Source: a virus. From it: DNA of 37,070 nucleotides. The notes beneath the pieces are model-generated. The model was given only the letters and a program-made list of their open reading frames with translations. It was not told where the DNA came from and did no database searches. Positions 7,680-13,992 of this stretch are shown one piece after another. The stretch's first letter is position 1. The number at the start of each line of letters is the position of its first letter. Where the stretch lies: positions 1 to 37,070 of IMG/VR virus record IMGVR_UViG_3300017744_000044, one strand, 5' to 3'. The position numbers and the translations under genes were made by a program.

Positions 7680-8579
7680 TTAATCTTCGTCTGCTAGTCT
7701 CGAAAAATATGACATTGTATCGTCATCATCATCTAAAGACGGAGATTTATCTTCGCTTGTTGCACTAGACACAGGAGCTGTGGCTTGCGTAGGTGGGAGT
7801 TCTACAGCAGAAACCGTCTCTGTGCTTCGTGAAGTACCAGCAATTACCCTATTCAGTTTCTCTTTGAGTTCATCATAGGTCTTAAAATTGGTAGTATCCA
7901 CGAATGGGTTTAGAGGATATTGTTTCGCCCAAATAGCTTTGATATCATCATCACTATCTTTGATTGAGCTAACACCCTCAAATTCGGATTTGTCATAGTT
8001 CCAGTAACCATCCACTTTTCTGATTTTCAGTTTAAAGTTTGCACCTTTCCAAAAATCAAATGGGTTGATTGCTGTTTCATCTTCAAATGCCGGTTGCATT
8101 GCCTCTGTAATCTTGTCAAAGATTTTTTTACCAAACTTGAACAAGAACACCTTACCCTCGTTTTGAGGATGTTTAGGGTCAGACACCACAAGAATGTTAG
8201 AGTAATAAGATAACTTTCTTTTTCTCTTTCTTGCAATTTCTTTATCACTATCAACGCCAGTATTCCATAATCTAGTGTTCTCTTCGGACACAGGATCCTT
8301 TTGGTTAAGAGTTGTTAGTGAGTTCTCAATATACCAACCGCCTTTGTCTTGGAAAGCATGAGACCAAACTCTCTGCCATGGCATTTCTTCGCCACTAGTA
8401 GCAGGTAGAAAACGAATAACAGCATAGCCATTACCTGTTTTATCCATCTCTGGTTTCCAAAGTCTTTCGTCTTGGTATTTGTTTTTGTTTGATTGGTCCT
8501 CAGGATTGAGGTTCTTTTCTAACGCCTTGGTTAGTTTGTCAAAATTACTTGACGAGGTCTTTAAAGTTTCGAAATCCAT
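7680..8579 (-). CDS. 32: Single-stranded DNA-binding protein gp32
   Basis: This is a 299-aa protein with gp32 layout. It has a basic N-terminal cooperativity region, an OB-fold core (GYAVIRFLPA, MPWQRVWSHAF, RKRKLSYYSNILVV, GKVFLFKFGKKIF), a linker rich in Pro/Thr/Ser, and a strongly acidic tail ending DDDDDTMSYFSRLADED. It coats single-stranded DNA and organises replication and recombination proteins, including gp59 encoded nearby. The segment that carries the zinc-binding cysteines in T4 reads IENSLTTLNQKDPVSEEN and has no cysteine. A strong AAGGAGAAAAAT site precedes the ATG, and a terminator follows. Confidence 0.95.
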   Translation of the reverse strand: MDFETLKTSSSNFDKLTKALEKNLNPEDQSNKNKYQDERLWKPEMDKTGNGYAVIRFLPATSGEEMPWQRVWSHAFQDKGGWYIENSLTTLNQKDPVSEENTRLWNTGVDSDKEIARKRKRKLSYYSNILVVSDPKHPQNEGKVFLFKFGKKIFDKITEAMQPAFEDETAINPFDFWKGANFKLKIRKVDGYWNYDKSEFEGVSSIKDSDDDIKAIWAKQYPLNPFVDTTNFKTYDELKEKLNRVIAGTSRSTETVSAVELPPTQATAPVSSATSEDKSPSLDDDDDTMSYFSRLADED

Positions 8580-8646
8580 ATTTTTCTCCTTGTATGTATT
8601 ATCGTATTGTTGTTTTCGTGTGGCCTGTATAATTCGGCCTCATTGG

Positions 8647-8654
8647 TATTTATA
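8647..8654 (-). promoter_or_regulatory. Late promoter upstream of gp32
   Basis: An exact TATAAATA box lies in the 80-nt gap before gp32, giving a predicted leader of about 60 nt. The leader contains a GGCC...GGCC repeat that could form a small hairpin near 8619-8640. T4 gp32 is expressed at several stages and controls its own translation through leader structure, so a similar arrangement is plausible here. Confidence 0.55.
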
Positions 8655-8660
8655 CAACTT

Positions 8661-9155
8661 TTATAAGTTTTGTAAAACATTTTCTGCATTACTCACTTCG
8701 AAAGGGTCAGTTGTACAATTGTCTTTGAATCCAGGCTCTTCATATAATTTTTCAACAACGCCATCATTAATGATAGCGGCGTATCTCCACGACCTGTATC
8801 CAAATCCCTTGTCGTCTTTCTCGACAAGCATTCCCATACCTCTAGTAAACTTACCAGAGCCATCAGGAATTAGTTTCACTTTCTCTATGCCTAGGTCTTT
8901 GCCCCAAGCATTCATTACAAAAGCGTCATTAACTGATATACAATAAACTTCATCAATACCTTTATTTAAAAAGTTGTTGTAGTTTTTCTCGTAATCAGGT
9001 AATTGGTGTTCAGAGCAAGTTGGTGTAAATGCACCAGGTAGTGAAAACAATATCACTCTCTTGCCCTTAAAAAAATCATTTGTATCTTTCTCGACCCACT
9101 CGCCAAGAGTTCTACATTTAAATTTAACATTTGGTACTGTATTATTTACTCTCAT
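8661..9155 (-). CDS. Peroxiredoxin (Prx5-type)
   Basis: This is a 164-aa thioredoxin-fold peroxidase. The active-site signature PGAFTPTCSEHQLP holds the peroxidatic Cys47 with Thr44. The family features YEKNYNNFLNKGIDEVYCISVNDAFVMNAWGK and the YRSWRYAAIINDG strand follow. It would reduce hydrogen peroxide or organic peroxides during infection; a reductant could be host glutathione or the phage glutaredoxin (22837-23103). The ATG at 9155 was chosen because AAGGA stands 5 nt before it. Two in-frame upstream starts are spaced worse. It shares a transcript with gp32. Confidence 0.93.
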   Translation of the reverse strand: MRVNNTVPNVKFKCRTLGEWVEKDTNDFFKGKRVILFSLPGAFTPTCSEHQLPDYEKNYNNFLNKGIDEVYCISVNDAFVMNAWGKDLGIEKVKLIPDGSGKFTRGMGMLVEKDDKGFGYRSWRYAAIINDGVVEKLYEEPGFKDNCTTDPFEVSNAENVLQNL

Positions 9156-9234
9156 CATATTCCTTATTCTTCTTTGCCCATTCACTAGCACTTTCACCTT
9201 TTGGTAGTGAGGACTTAATTAGTTTCTCTTTCAT
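9142..9234 (-). CDS. Possible 30-aa leader protein before peroxiredoxin
   Basis: The short ORF encodes MKEKLIKSSLPKGESASEWA and a charged KKNKEYDESK end. Its last 14 nt overlap the peroxiredoxin start, a layout that suggests translational coupling. It is the first ORF after the strong promoter at 9294-9322. No clear ribosome site precedes its ATG. The codon content looks like coding sequence of this phage, but at 30 codons this remains uncertain. Confidence 0.4.
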   Translation of the reverse strand: MKEKLIKSSLPKGESASEWAKKNKEYDESK

Positions 9235-9235
9235 G

Positions 9236-9263
9236 GTTATACACCATAATTGTATTTTGTCTA
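9236..9263 (-). promoter_or_regulatory. Possible second sigma70-like promoter before peroxiredoxin
   Basis: TAGACA (9263-9258), a 16-nt spacer and TATAAC (9241-9236) would start RNA inside the 30-aa ORF and give peroxiredoxin its own transcript. It lacks the GC preceding TTG that marks the other early promoters here. It is listed with low confidence. Confidence 0.25.
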
Positions 9264-9293
9264 GTATATAAAATAAACTATTCATTGTGTTAT

Positions 9294-9322
9294 ATAATAC
9301 TATAAATTGAGTATATTGTCAA
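9294..9322 (-). promoter_or_regulatory. Early promoter P1 (peroxiredoxin-gp32)
   Basis: GC + TTGACA (9322-9317), 17-nt spacer, TATTAT (9299-9294). The -35 lies in the last codons of the preceding gene and the -10 just past its stop at 9300. It gives a leader of about 53 nt to the 30-aa ORF and would drive peroxiredoxin and gp32 to the terminator at 7611-7642. Confidence 0.75.
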
Positions 9323-10154
9323 GCCTGGAATAATCAATATAGTTAATATTTTTTATACCATTCCACTCTAATACTGGTTTTGTAGTCTGGTCATTCTCAT
9401 CATATGGTTGTTGTACCTTGAAAAACTGTATATCTGGATACATTTTGAACAGTTCTAACCATTGTTTAATCCAGTTGATACATGGTGTTGGTTGATGTTC
9501 AGCAGTCACATAATGTTTTGTTGACTTATACATGTTATTTACATGTCTATCTTTTGAGAAGAGGTCATGTCCTAACATAAAGACATAACTTGGTTTCTCT
9601 CTTTTACATGCAACATAACCACTTGTTGGACCTGCAGCCCAACCAAAATCTTTAAATTCACCATTGTGCCATTTCATATAATCTACAAGTGATGTTGTCT
9701 TATCTAATTTTGGGTCAACATAACTGACATAGATGTTAGACCTGTTTACATTTTGTTTTTCTTTAGTACCATCTTTTTTGATAATATCAGCAACACCTTT
9801 GACAGTAGAACCATGGAGAACAAATTGTGTTGTTTCTTCGGTTCTATTATTTTCTACCATAAAACCGTTTTCTCTCATGTAATTCATTTCACTATCTTCC
9901 ATGCCGGCGTCTGTAATCATACTATCGAAACCCATAATTGGCAATTTAGTCCAGTTTCTAAAGAAACAAGGTATTTGATATGCTAAACCTTTATGAAATA
10001 TCTCATGCATAATACCATTGTCAACACTTGTGATAACATCTGGTGTGAAATCTCTTGTCAATGCATTACAACCATATAGTTTACCATGAGGTCGGTATTT
10101 TTCTAAATCTATACCTCTACGACTTTCAGCATTGCCTATACAAAACACATTCAT
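9300..10154 (-). CDS. Conserved phage protein, possible glycosyltransferase-like
   Basis: This 284-aa protein is of uncertain function. The N-terminus MNVFCIGNAESRRGIDL then GKLYGCNALTRDFTPDVITSVDNG resembles the nucleotide-binding start of DUF115/MptE-like and some glycosyltransferase proteins (a GN-S turn, then GCNAL..DF.PD). Later parts contain GWAAGPTSGYVAC and YVFMLGHDL. The start at 10154 overlaps the preceding stop as ATGA; an in-frame GTG at 10166 is less likely. It is the last gene of the gp33-thyX-gp59 operon. Confidence 0.75.
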   Translation of the reverse strand: MNVFCIGNAESRRGIDLEKYRPHGKLYGCNALTRDFTPDVITSVDNGIMHEIFHKGLAYQIPCFFRNWTKLPIMGFDSMITDAGMEDSEMNYMRENGFMVENNRTEETTQFVLHGSTVKGVADIIKKDGTKEKQNVNRSNIYVSYVDPKLDKTTSLVDYMKWHNGEFKDFGWAAGPTSGYVACKREKPSYVFMLGHDLFSKDRHVNNMYKSTKHYVTAEHQPTPCINWIKQWLELFKMYPDIQFFKVQQPYDENDQTTKPVLEWNGIKNINYIDYSRLDNILNL

Positions 10155-10909
10155 TTTTTCATCCACTTATGCCATGTTTCTTTCATGTAATTATAAGACC
10201 TTTCAAATTTATTATGTGACATTAAACTATGTATTTCATAATCTCTCATAAACTTTTCGTCTCTGCCTCTTTGTTCCATTTCAACATCATCATTTTTTAC
10301 TAATATCATTTGTGCTACTGGTGTGCCAGCAGGTATCATATATTCACCGTCTCTAAAAAATGCCAACACAGCGTTTAATTTTGGCATGCCGTATGAGTCC
10401 GTGTAAGAACCAGGAACGGCCATCCAATCGCCTGTGTCTAAATGAGAAGGATGTAATTGTAATAGTTTATAACCTAATGGTACTTTCACAACCCATGGTG
10501 TATTAATTTTTACTAATCCTTTAAACCAACCCTCTGGCCAGTTCTTTCTAAAATCTGTATATGCAAACTCTTTATGAATACCAACTGTGACTTCACCTGT
10601 TTCAAAACTTGCTTCATAATCATTTAATGGTGTTGACCATTTTAGACCAGCGCCACTTATATTAAGTTTGATATCTTGGTGTGTTCTTACTAACCAACCC
10701 TCATTCTTAATATTAATAATACCTGGACATCTGCTTGTATGTAATACTCTTTCATTTTCTGCATGGTCACCACCTTTTGCCAAACTACCTGTTTTCTTAA
10801 AGTCCTTGGCCATATCAATCATCCATTGGTGTTTATACTCTTTAGCAGGTATAATTGGCATAGTAGTTTCTACGCCTTTAATAAGTGATATAAATTCTAT
10901 TTTCTTCAT
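10151..10909 (-). CDS. Conserved marine-phage protein of unknown function
   Basis: The 252-aa product starts MKKIEFISLIKGVE. Segments such as RCPGIINIKNEGWLV, WFKGLVKINTPWVVKVPLGYKLLQLHP, LNAVLAFFRDGEYMIPAGTPVAQMI and a charged C-terminus match a family common in marine myoviruses (DUF6065-like as I recall, not certain). The beta-rich pattern with GT/VAQ turns suggests a jelly-roll or dUTPase-like core. An upstream in-frame extension was rejected because the ATG at 10909 overlaps the preceding stop as ATGA and homology begins there. Confidence 0.7.
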   Translation of the reverse strand: MKKIEFISLIKGVETTMPIIPAKEYKHQWMIDMAKDFKKTGSLAKGGDHAENERVLHTSRCPGIINIKNEGWLVRTHQDIKLNISGAGLKWSTPLNDYEASFETGEVTVGIHKEFAYTDFRKNWPEGWFKGLVKINTPWVVKVPLGYKLLQLHPSHLDTGDWMAVPGSYTDSYGMPKLNAVLAFFRDGEYMIPAGTPVAQMILVKNDDVEMEQRGRDEKFMRDYEIHSLMSHNKFERSYNYMKETWHKWMKK

Positions 10910-11235
10910 AGGGGTATCATACAATCCGTACATTCTGTAAATGCTGTTAAAATACCAATCAGTAATACTGTTGATAAAATTGCGTTTAAAAATATTAATG
11001 CTCTGTCGTGCCATAGGTAACCAACTACTAACCAACCAATTGTTCCTAGAAAACTAAAGTACAAATCAAACATATGTGAAAAGTCAGCCGCTCTAAAGCA
11101 AACTGCTATCATTAAAAACAAACTTGCTACCCATTTTATATACCAACTTAAATCATACTTCGGTGTTATCTTCTTAAAAACTCTTGTACTGTTCAACTCT
11201 CTTATCTTTTCATCTAACTTTTTTCTAACTTCCAT
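10906..11235 (-). CDS. Small three-span membrane protein
   Basis: This 109-aa protein has a charged first 30 residues, then hydrophobic segments near 33-50 (IKWVASLFLMIAVCF), 55-73 (FSFLGTIGWLVVGYLW) and 78-97 (RALIFLNAILSTVLLIGIL). The motif TPKYDLSWYIKW is shared with small membrane proteins of other T4-like marine phages. It overlaps the gp59 3' end by 11 nt and the next gene by 4 nt. Its role is unknown. Confidence 0.65.
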   Translation of the reverse strand: MEVRKKLDEKIRELNSTRVFKKITPKYDLSWYIKWVASLFLMIAVCFRAADFSHMFDLYFSFLGTIGWLVVGYLWHDRALIFLNAILSTVLLIGILTAFTECTDCMIPL

Positions 11236-11836
11236 TATATACTTCTTTCATTACTAACTTCGCTTGTGTCATATTATAGTTTACAAACGGAGCCATTTTT
11301 GTTAACTTATCATTTATTTTTGGCCAAACAACATTCTCCTCAATTTGTTTAGACCATCTTTTACTAAATCCAATAACTTTATCAATTTGATATAGACTTT
11401 GGATACTAATTTTTTTCTGCAAATATAATCGTAAAACTCTAGGATGCTGTCCATTAGAAACATTGAAGCCATCATCAAACCGAAGATTACGAGAAATGAG
11501 GTCATCATTAATAAGTACACAATCGCTTCTAAAACTGTATTGAATACTGTCTTTATATTTCTTCCAAGAGATGTAGTTGTCATGTCCATCATTATTTAAA
11601 AGATTACCAATCCACTTATTACTATCAACAATAAAATTACTGATAAAATAATCAAGTATTTCTCGTTCATTATATCTTTTAGAAAGTTTATGAAAAAAGT
11701 ACCTATCATGTCGTTTTGTAAATGTTTCTAGTTTTACTGTTACCTTTCCACCATATTTAGCGTAGTCGTAGGACTTCGTTGTAAAGTGGTTTTTGACCGA
11801 CAAATAAACTTTATATACTTCAAATCCACCATACAT
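11225..11836 (-). CDS. 59: gp59 helicase-assembly (loader) protein
   Basis: This 203-aa protein matches T4 gp59 (217 aa) in length and order of motifs: N-terminal GGFEVYKVYLSVKNHF, then RHDRYFFHKLSKRYN, ILDYFISNFIVDSNKWIG, and a helical C-terminus. gp59 binds gp32-coated forks and loads the gp41 helicase. Its gene is in one transcript with gp33 and thyX and close to gp32, its partner. It begins 2 nt upstream of the end of the GNAT-like gene region (11839), consistent with tight coupling. Confidence 0.85.
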   Translation of the reverse strand: MYGGFEVYKVYLSVKNHFTTKSYDYAKYGGKVTVKLETFTKRHDRYFFHKLSKRYNEREILDYFISNFIVDSNKWIGNLLNNDGHDNYISWKKYKDSIQYSFRSDCVLINDDLISRNLRFDDGFNVSNGQHPRVLRLYLQKKISIQSLYQIDKVIGFSKRWSKQIEENVVWPKINDKLTKMAPFVNYNMTQAKLVMKEVYNGS

Positions 11837-11838
11837 AA

Positions 11839-12324
11839 TTACAATTTATATTCAAAATTCTGTGTCTCATCATTTATATGCACCTGTTTAGCACCATTCT
11901 TAATATGAAAATGTGTTGCCATTGGTGTCAATGGTGATAGTGTGACCAATCTTTCAAACTTTTCTTTAATAGCCCACTCTTTCAGTTTTAGAATAATCTC
12001 CTTACCAGCACCTCGTTTTCTTGACCATACAGTATAAGCAACAACGATTTTGCCTCGCTGACCATCTTGGTTGGCAGCTTGTGACATATAATCCATTTCC
12101 CTAACCGTGTAAGGTACTTCAGGACATAATGCAACACAAACTATTGCCTCAATTTCATTCTCATACTTTAGGCCGAATATTTTTCTGCCGTGCATGATAC
12201 GAAAGCCAAGGGTCAGCTCAGGTCTTACAGGATCCTCGGTTACATCAATATCGTCAATCTCGACTAATTCTGTTCCCTTAACCCATTTAAAAAAATCGTC
12301 TATCTTATCCTTATACTTCTTCAT
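11839..12324 (-). CDS. GNAT-like acetyltransferase
   Basis: The 161-aa protein shows the GNAT pattern: a central strand KIVVAYTVW followed by the acetyl-CoA pyrophosphate loop RKRGAG (103-108) and a helix KEIILKLKEWA. A strand ERLVTLSP and THFHIKNGAKQV follow, as in motif B of the fold. The substrate is unknown. Similar genes lie beside thyX in other marine T4-like phages. The start overlaps thyX by 14 nt. Confidence 0.75.
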   Translation of the reverse strand: MKKYKDKIDDFFKWVKGTELVEIDDIDVTEDPVRPELTLGFRIMHGRKIFGLKYENEIEAIVCVALCPEVPYTVREMDYMSQAANQDGQRGKIVVAYTVWSRKRGAGKEIILKLKEWAIKEKFERLVTLSPLTPMATHFHIKNGAKQVHINDETQNFEYKL

Positions 12325-12931
12325 CTAATAAATGCCTCGTACATATTGGAAAATGGTCTTTCATATGCTTTGCCATTTGTCCTGTTATCATTCTCGTTTC
12401 TTCTTGTGTATCGTCTTTGTTTCTTAAATTACATACTCTCGCAAATGCATATAGAGTTCCAGACCAGTACCACTCTGTCATCATGTTTTGTGGTAAGACC
12501 ATTCTTGCCATCTCTGGTGCTATGTCACTCTTAAGCATATCGGTATATAACTCCTTTGCCTGTTTGACAAATTCTGTAATATCATATTCGACTTCTTCAT
12601 CACCTGAGCCTTGTTTTTTATTCTCGGCACGGTTTCGCCACATAAATGGCACATAGAATTCTGGTGTATCATCAACATATCTACGACTAACTTCATTCCA
12701 CACCAAACCAACTTGGTGTTTTACCAATTGTCTTGCAACAAAGATTGGTGCTTTAATTAGAAATTGCATAGAGGCATGACCAAATGGTGACCAATGATTA
12801 TGCTCTGCTAGATACTTAATTAGTTTTTCGTCTTTCTCTTCAAAGATTTCTTTCTTCTTACTGAATGACACTCTAGCTGCATTTACAACTGTAAGGTCAT
12901 TACCCATTTTGTCTATTAATGATATGTTCAT
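12311..12931 (-). CDS. thyX: Flavin-dependent thymidylate synthase ThyX
   Basis: This 206-aa enzyme makes dTMP from dUMP using FAD, NADPH and methylene-tetrahydrofolate. Typical parts are VVNAARVSFSKKK, HNHWSPFGHASMQFLIKAPIFVARQ and the signature region at 67-85, which reads RQLVKHQVGLVWNEVSRRY. This is a variant of the RHRX7S motif, with KHQ and one extra residue. PQNMMTEWYWSGTL and CNLRN follow. The ATG at 12931 overlaps the gp33 stop as ATGA and has AGGAAAG upstream. An in-frame upstream extension was rejected. No thyA is visible. Confidence 0.95.
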   Translation of the reverse strand: MNISLIDKMGNDLTVVNAARVSFSKKKEIFEEKDEKLIKYLAEHNHWSPFGHASMQFLIKAPIFVARQLVKHQVGLVWNEVSRRYVDDTPEFYVPFMWRNRAENKKQGSGDEEVEYDITEFVKQAKELYTDMLKSDIAPEMARMVLPQNMMTEWYWSGTLYAFARVCNLRNKDDTQEETRMITGQMAKHMKDHFPICTRHLLDEEV

Positions 12932-13146
12932 ACTGGTAACTTTCCTGTCGCTTTGACTTTTAGCATGTTTGCTTTCATACATTCTTGTTCAATCTTTTCT
13001 TTCAGAGCCTTGGTCAACATTCTACCTGCCTGCTCTGGTTCCACTTCATTTTCACCACAGTAATCCAGTATGGCGTCCATATAAGAAATTGGTTTTTTCT
13101 TTATGTATAACTTTTCTATTATTAGGGAAAATTCTTTTGAGTTCAT
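12928..13146 (-). CDS. 33: Late-transcription coactivator gp33-like
   Basis: This 72-aa protein has FSLIIEKLYIKKKPISYMDAILDYC, then PEQAGRMLTKALKEKIEQEC and the C-terminal KVKATGKLPV. The helix pattern and the Tyr/Met-rich middle match gp33 of T4-like phages, the coactivator that links the late sigma factor, RNA polymerase and the sliding clamp. It is the first gene of the thyX-gp59 operon. The ATG at 13146 lies 7 nt after the -10 box at 13154-13159 and has no ribosome site, so the mRNA may be leaderless. An in-frame start at 13218 would lie upstream of the promoter and was rejected. Confidence 0.75.
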   Translation of the reverse strand: MNSKEFSLIIEKLYIKKKPISYMDAILDYCGENEVEPEQAGRMLTKALKEKIEQECMKANMLKVKATGKLPV

Positions 13147-13153
13147 AGTATGT

Positions 13154-13182
13154 AATATATCACTTTTTTTATTATTAGTCAA
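13154..13182 (-). promoter_or_regulatory. Early promoter P2 (gp33-thyX-gp59)
   Basis: GC + TTGACT (13182-13177), 17-nt spacer, TATATT (13159-13154). The box ends 7 nt before the gp33 ATG. It directly follows the hairpin at the end of the tmRNA coding piece. Confidence 0.75.
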
Positions 13183-13184
13183 GC

Positions 13185-13216
13185 GTGGATTGTTTCTGTT
13201 TCGAAGTACAATCCAC
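13185..13216 (-). repeat. Hairpin at the end of the tmRNA coding piece
   Basis: Nine-base arms (GTGGATTGT at 13216-13208 on the minus strand and its complement at 13193-13185) enclose a 14-nt loop. No T run follows, so it more likely marks an RNA helix or processing site than a simple terminator. Confidence 0.7.
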
Positions 13217-13230
13217 AAAACTCAAAGCAG

Positions 13231-13266
13231 TTATTAAGCTGCTAATGCAAAGTTATTATCGTTTGC
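13231..13266 (-). other. tmRNA proteolysis-tag reading frame
   Basis: The resume codon GCA (13266-13264) opens a ten-codon frame ANDNNFALAA closed by two TAA stops. The E. coli tag is ANDENYALAA. The bases before the resume codon (TAAAC) keep the A at -4, which is important for setting the frame in E. coli. The ALAA end is the usual ClpXP degradation signal. Confidence 0.93.
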
Positions 13267-13356
13267 GTTTAATTAGCATATAAGGTTGCCACCTATTAAT
13301 CTCTTACAAATTTCTCAACATCTGTCGAATCCTATATCAGCCCCATCATAAACACA

Positions 13357-13488
13357 CTATTTACAAAGGTCTTCATACTTTGTGGCATGTACTCTATGTT
13401 TAGACAAATCTCTACCAAGATAACCTGGTACATGTCCTTCTCTCTTTTTCAAGAAATTATTAAATACATTTTTAATCCACTTTAGCAT
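13357..13488 (-). CDS. 43-aa protein encoded inside the tmRNA intervening segment
   Basis: The ORF encodes a basic 43-aa protein: an amphipathic start MLKWIKNVFNNFLKKREG, then HVPGYLGRDLSKHRVHATK and YEDLCK. A good ribosome site (GAAGGA, 6 nt from the ATG) lies between the tmRNA acceptor end (13514) and the ATG at 13488. The stop is 12 nt before the tmRNA 5' end (13344). The whole gene therefore lies in the part that must be cut out to make two-piece tmRNA. I do not recognise the protein. Coding signals are good for its size. Confidence 0.7.
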   Translation of the reverse strand: MLKWIKNVFNNFLKKREGHVPGYLGRDLSKHRVHATKYEDLCK

Positions 13489-13513
13489 TTACTTTCCTTC
13501 TCTAATGTGTTTA

Positions 13514-13581
13514 TGGTGGAGCTGGAGGGAATTGCACCCTCGTCCAGTCTGTCTACCATATTTGTCGTCAACGACTAATTC
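13514..13581 (-). ncRNA. ssrA: tmRNA acceptor piece (3' part of permuted ssrA)
   Basis: The minus strand ends with CAGCTCCACCA at 13514, which pairs with the GGGGCTG start of the coding piece. Before it is a T arm with stem GAGGG/CCCTC and loop TGCAATT; the usual second T of the loop is G here. Further upstream is a GTCG-TTGA-CGAC hairpin. A 6-nt match (ACAAAT at 13565-13560 with ATTTGT at 13311-13306) could help join the two pieces. The 5' boundary is set at the end of the preceding gene and is approximate. Confidence 0.88.
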
Positions 13582-13956
13582 TTATGTTCTTGAACCTGGT
13601 TTCTTTAAACCGAAACTTCTATACATCATACAAGTTTCATGTCCACTTGGTGATGTGATAGCTGACACAGATTCCGTCTCATCTATATTTAAATAATATG
13701 TCACAAAGTAAACTGGTTCTCCGTCAGGAGATGAACCAGCTTTACCAACTGACATGCTGTCTAATACGAAATCATTATCTTTGAGGTATCTCATTACCTC
13801 TTCACTCTCGCCACATACCACAGGTATGTGTTGCCATTTGAAATCGTAAACTTTTCCACTAAATTCTTGTCCTTCAGCATTTGCCAAATTAATTGACATG
13901 GAGAAAGACATAGTAGAAAAGAGTATTGCTAATAACGAAATGTAAAACCTTTTCAT
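13582..13956 (-). CDS. Secreted protein of unknown function
   Basis: This 124-aa protein has a clear signal peptide (MKRFYISLLAILFSTMSFSM, with a likely cut near ANA-EG at about 27). The mature part has two cysteines (VVCGES and HETCMM) that could form a disulfide, plus EPVYFVTYYLNIDETE. The ribosome site AGGAG precedes the ATG. It ends one base before the estimated tmRNA acceptor piece, so both may share a transcript. No family is recognised. Confidence 0.75.
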   Translation of the reverse strand: MKRFYISLLAILFSTMSFSMSINLANAEGQEFSGKVYDFKWQHIPVVCGESEEVMRYLKDNDFVLDSMSVGKAGSSPDGEPVYFVTYYLNIDETESVSAITSPSGHETCMMYRSFGLKKPGSRT

Positions 13957-13992
13957 GGCTTACTCCTATTTCTGATAAAACAACGAATGTAA

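Larger units (their letters stand above)
13185..13344 (-). ncRNA. ssrA: tmRNA coding piece (5' part of permuted ssrA)
   Basis: The RNA begins GGGGCTG at 13344, the exact 5' acceptor strand of bacterial tmRNA, then a conserved GGATTCGAC element. A tag reading frame follows at 13266-13231 and a 9-bp hairpin at 13216-13185 ends the piece. The matching 3' acceptor strand is not downstream: it lies upstream at 13514-13520. The gene is therefore circularly permuted, as in alphaproteobacteria and some cyanobacteria. It would rescue stalled ribosomes and tag truncated proteins. Its exact 3' end is estimated from the hairpin. Confidence 0.92.

Noticed and set aside
11314-11592. Minus-strand 92-aa ORF inside gp59
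   Set aside because: It is an alternate frame of gp59, which has clear homology in the other frame.
13505-13696. Plus-strand ORF beginning MCLWWSWRELHPRPVC
   Set aside because: It is antisense to the tmRNA acceptor piece and the secreted-protein gene. Translations of this kind from tmRNA or tRNA antisense strands are common false genes.
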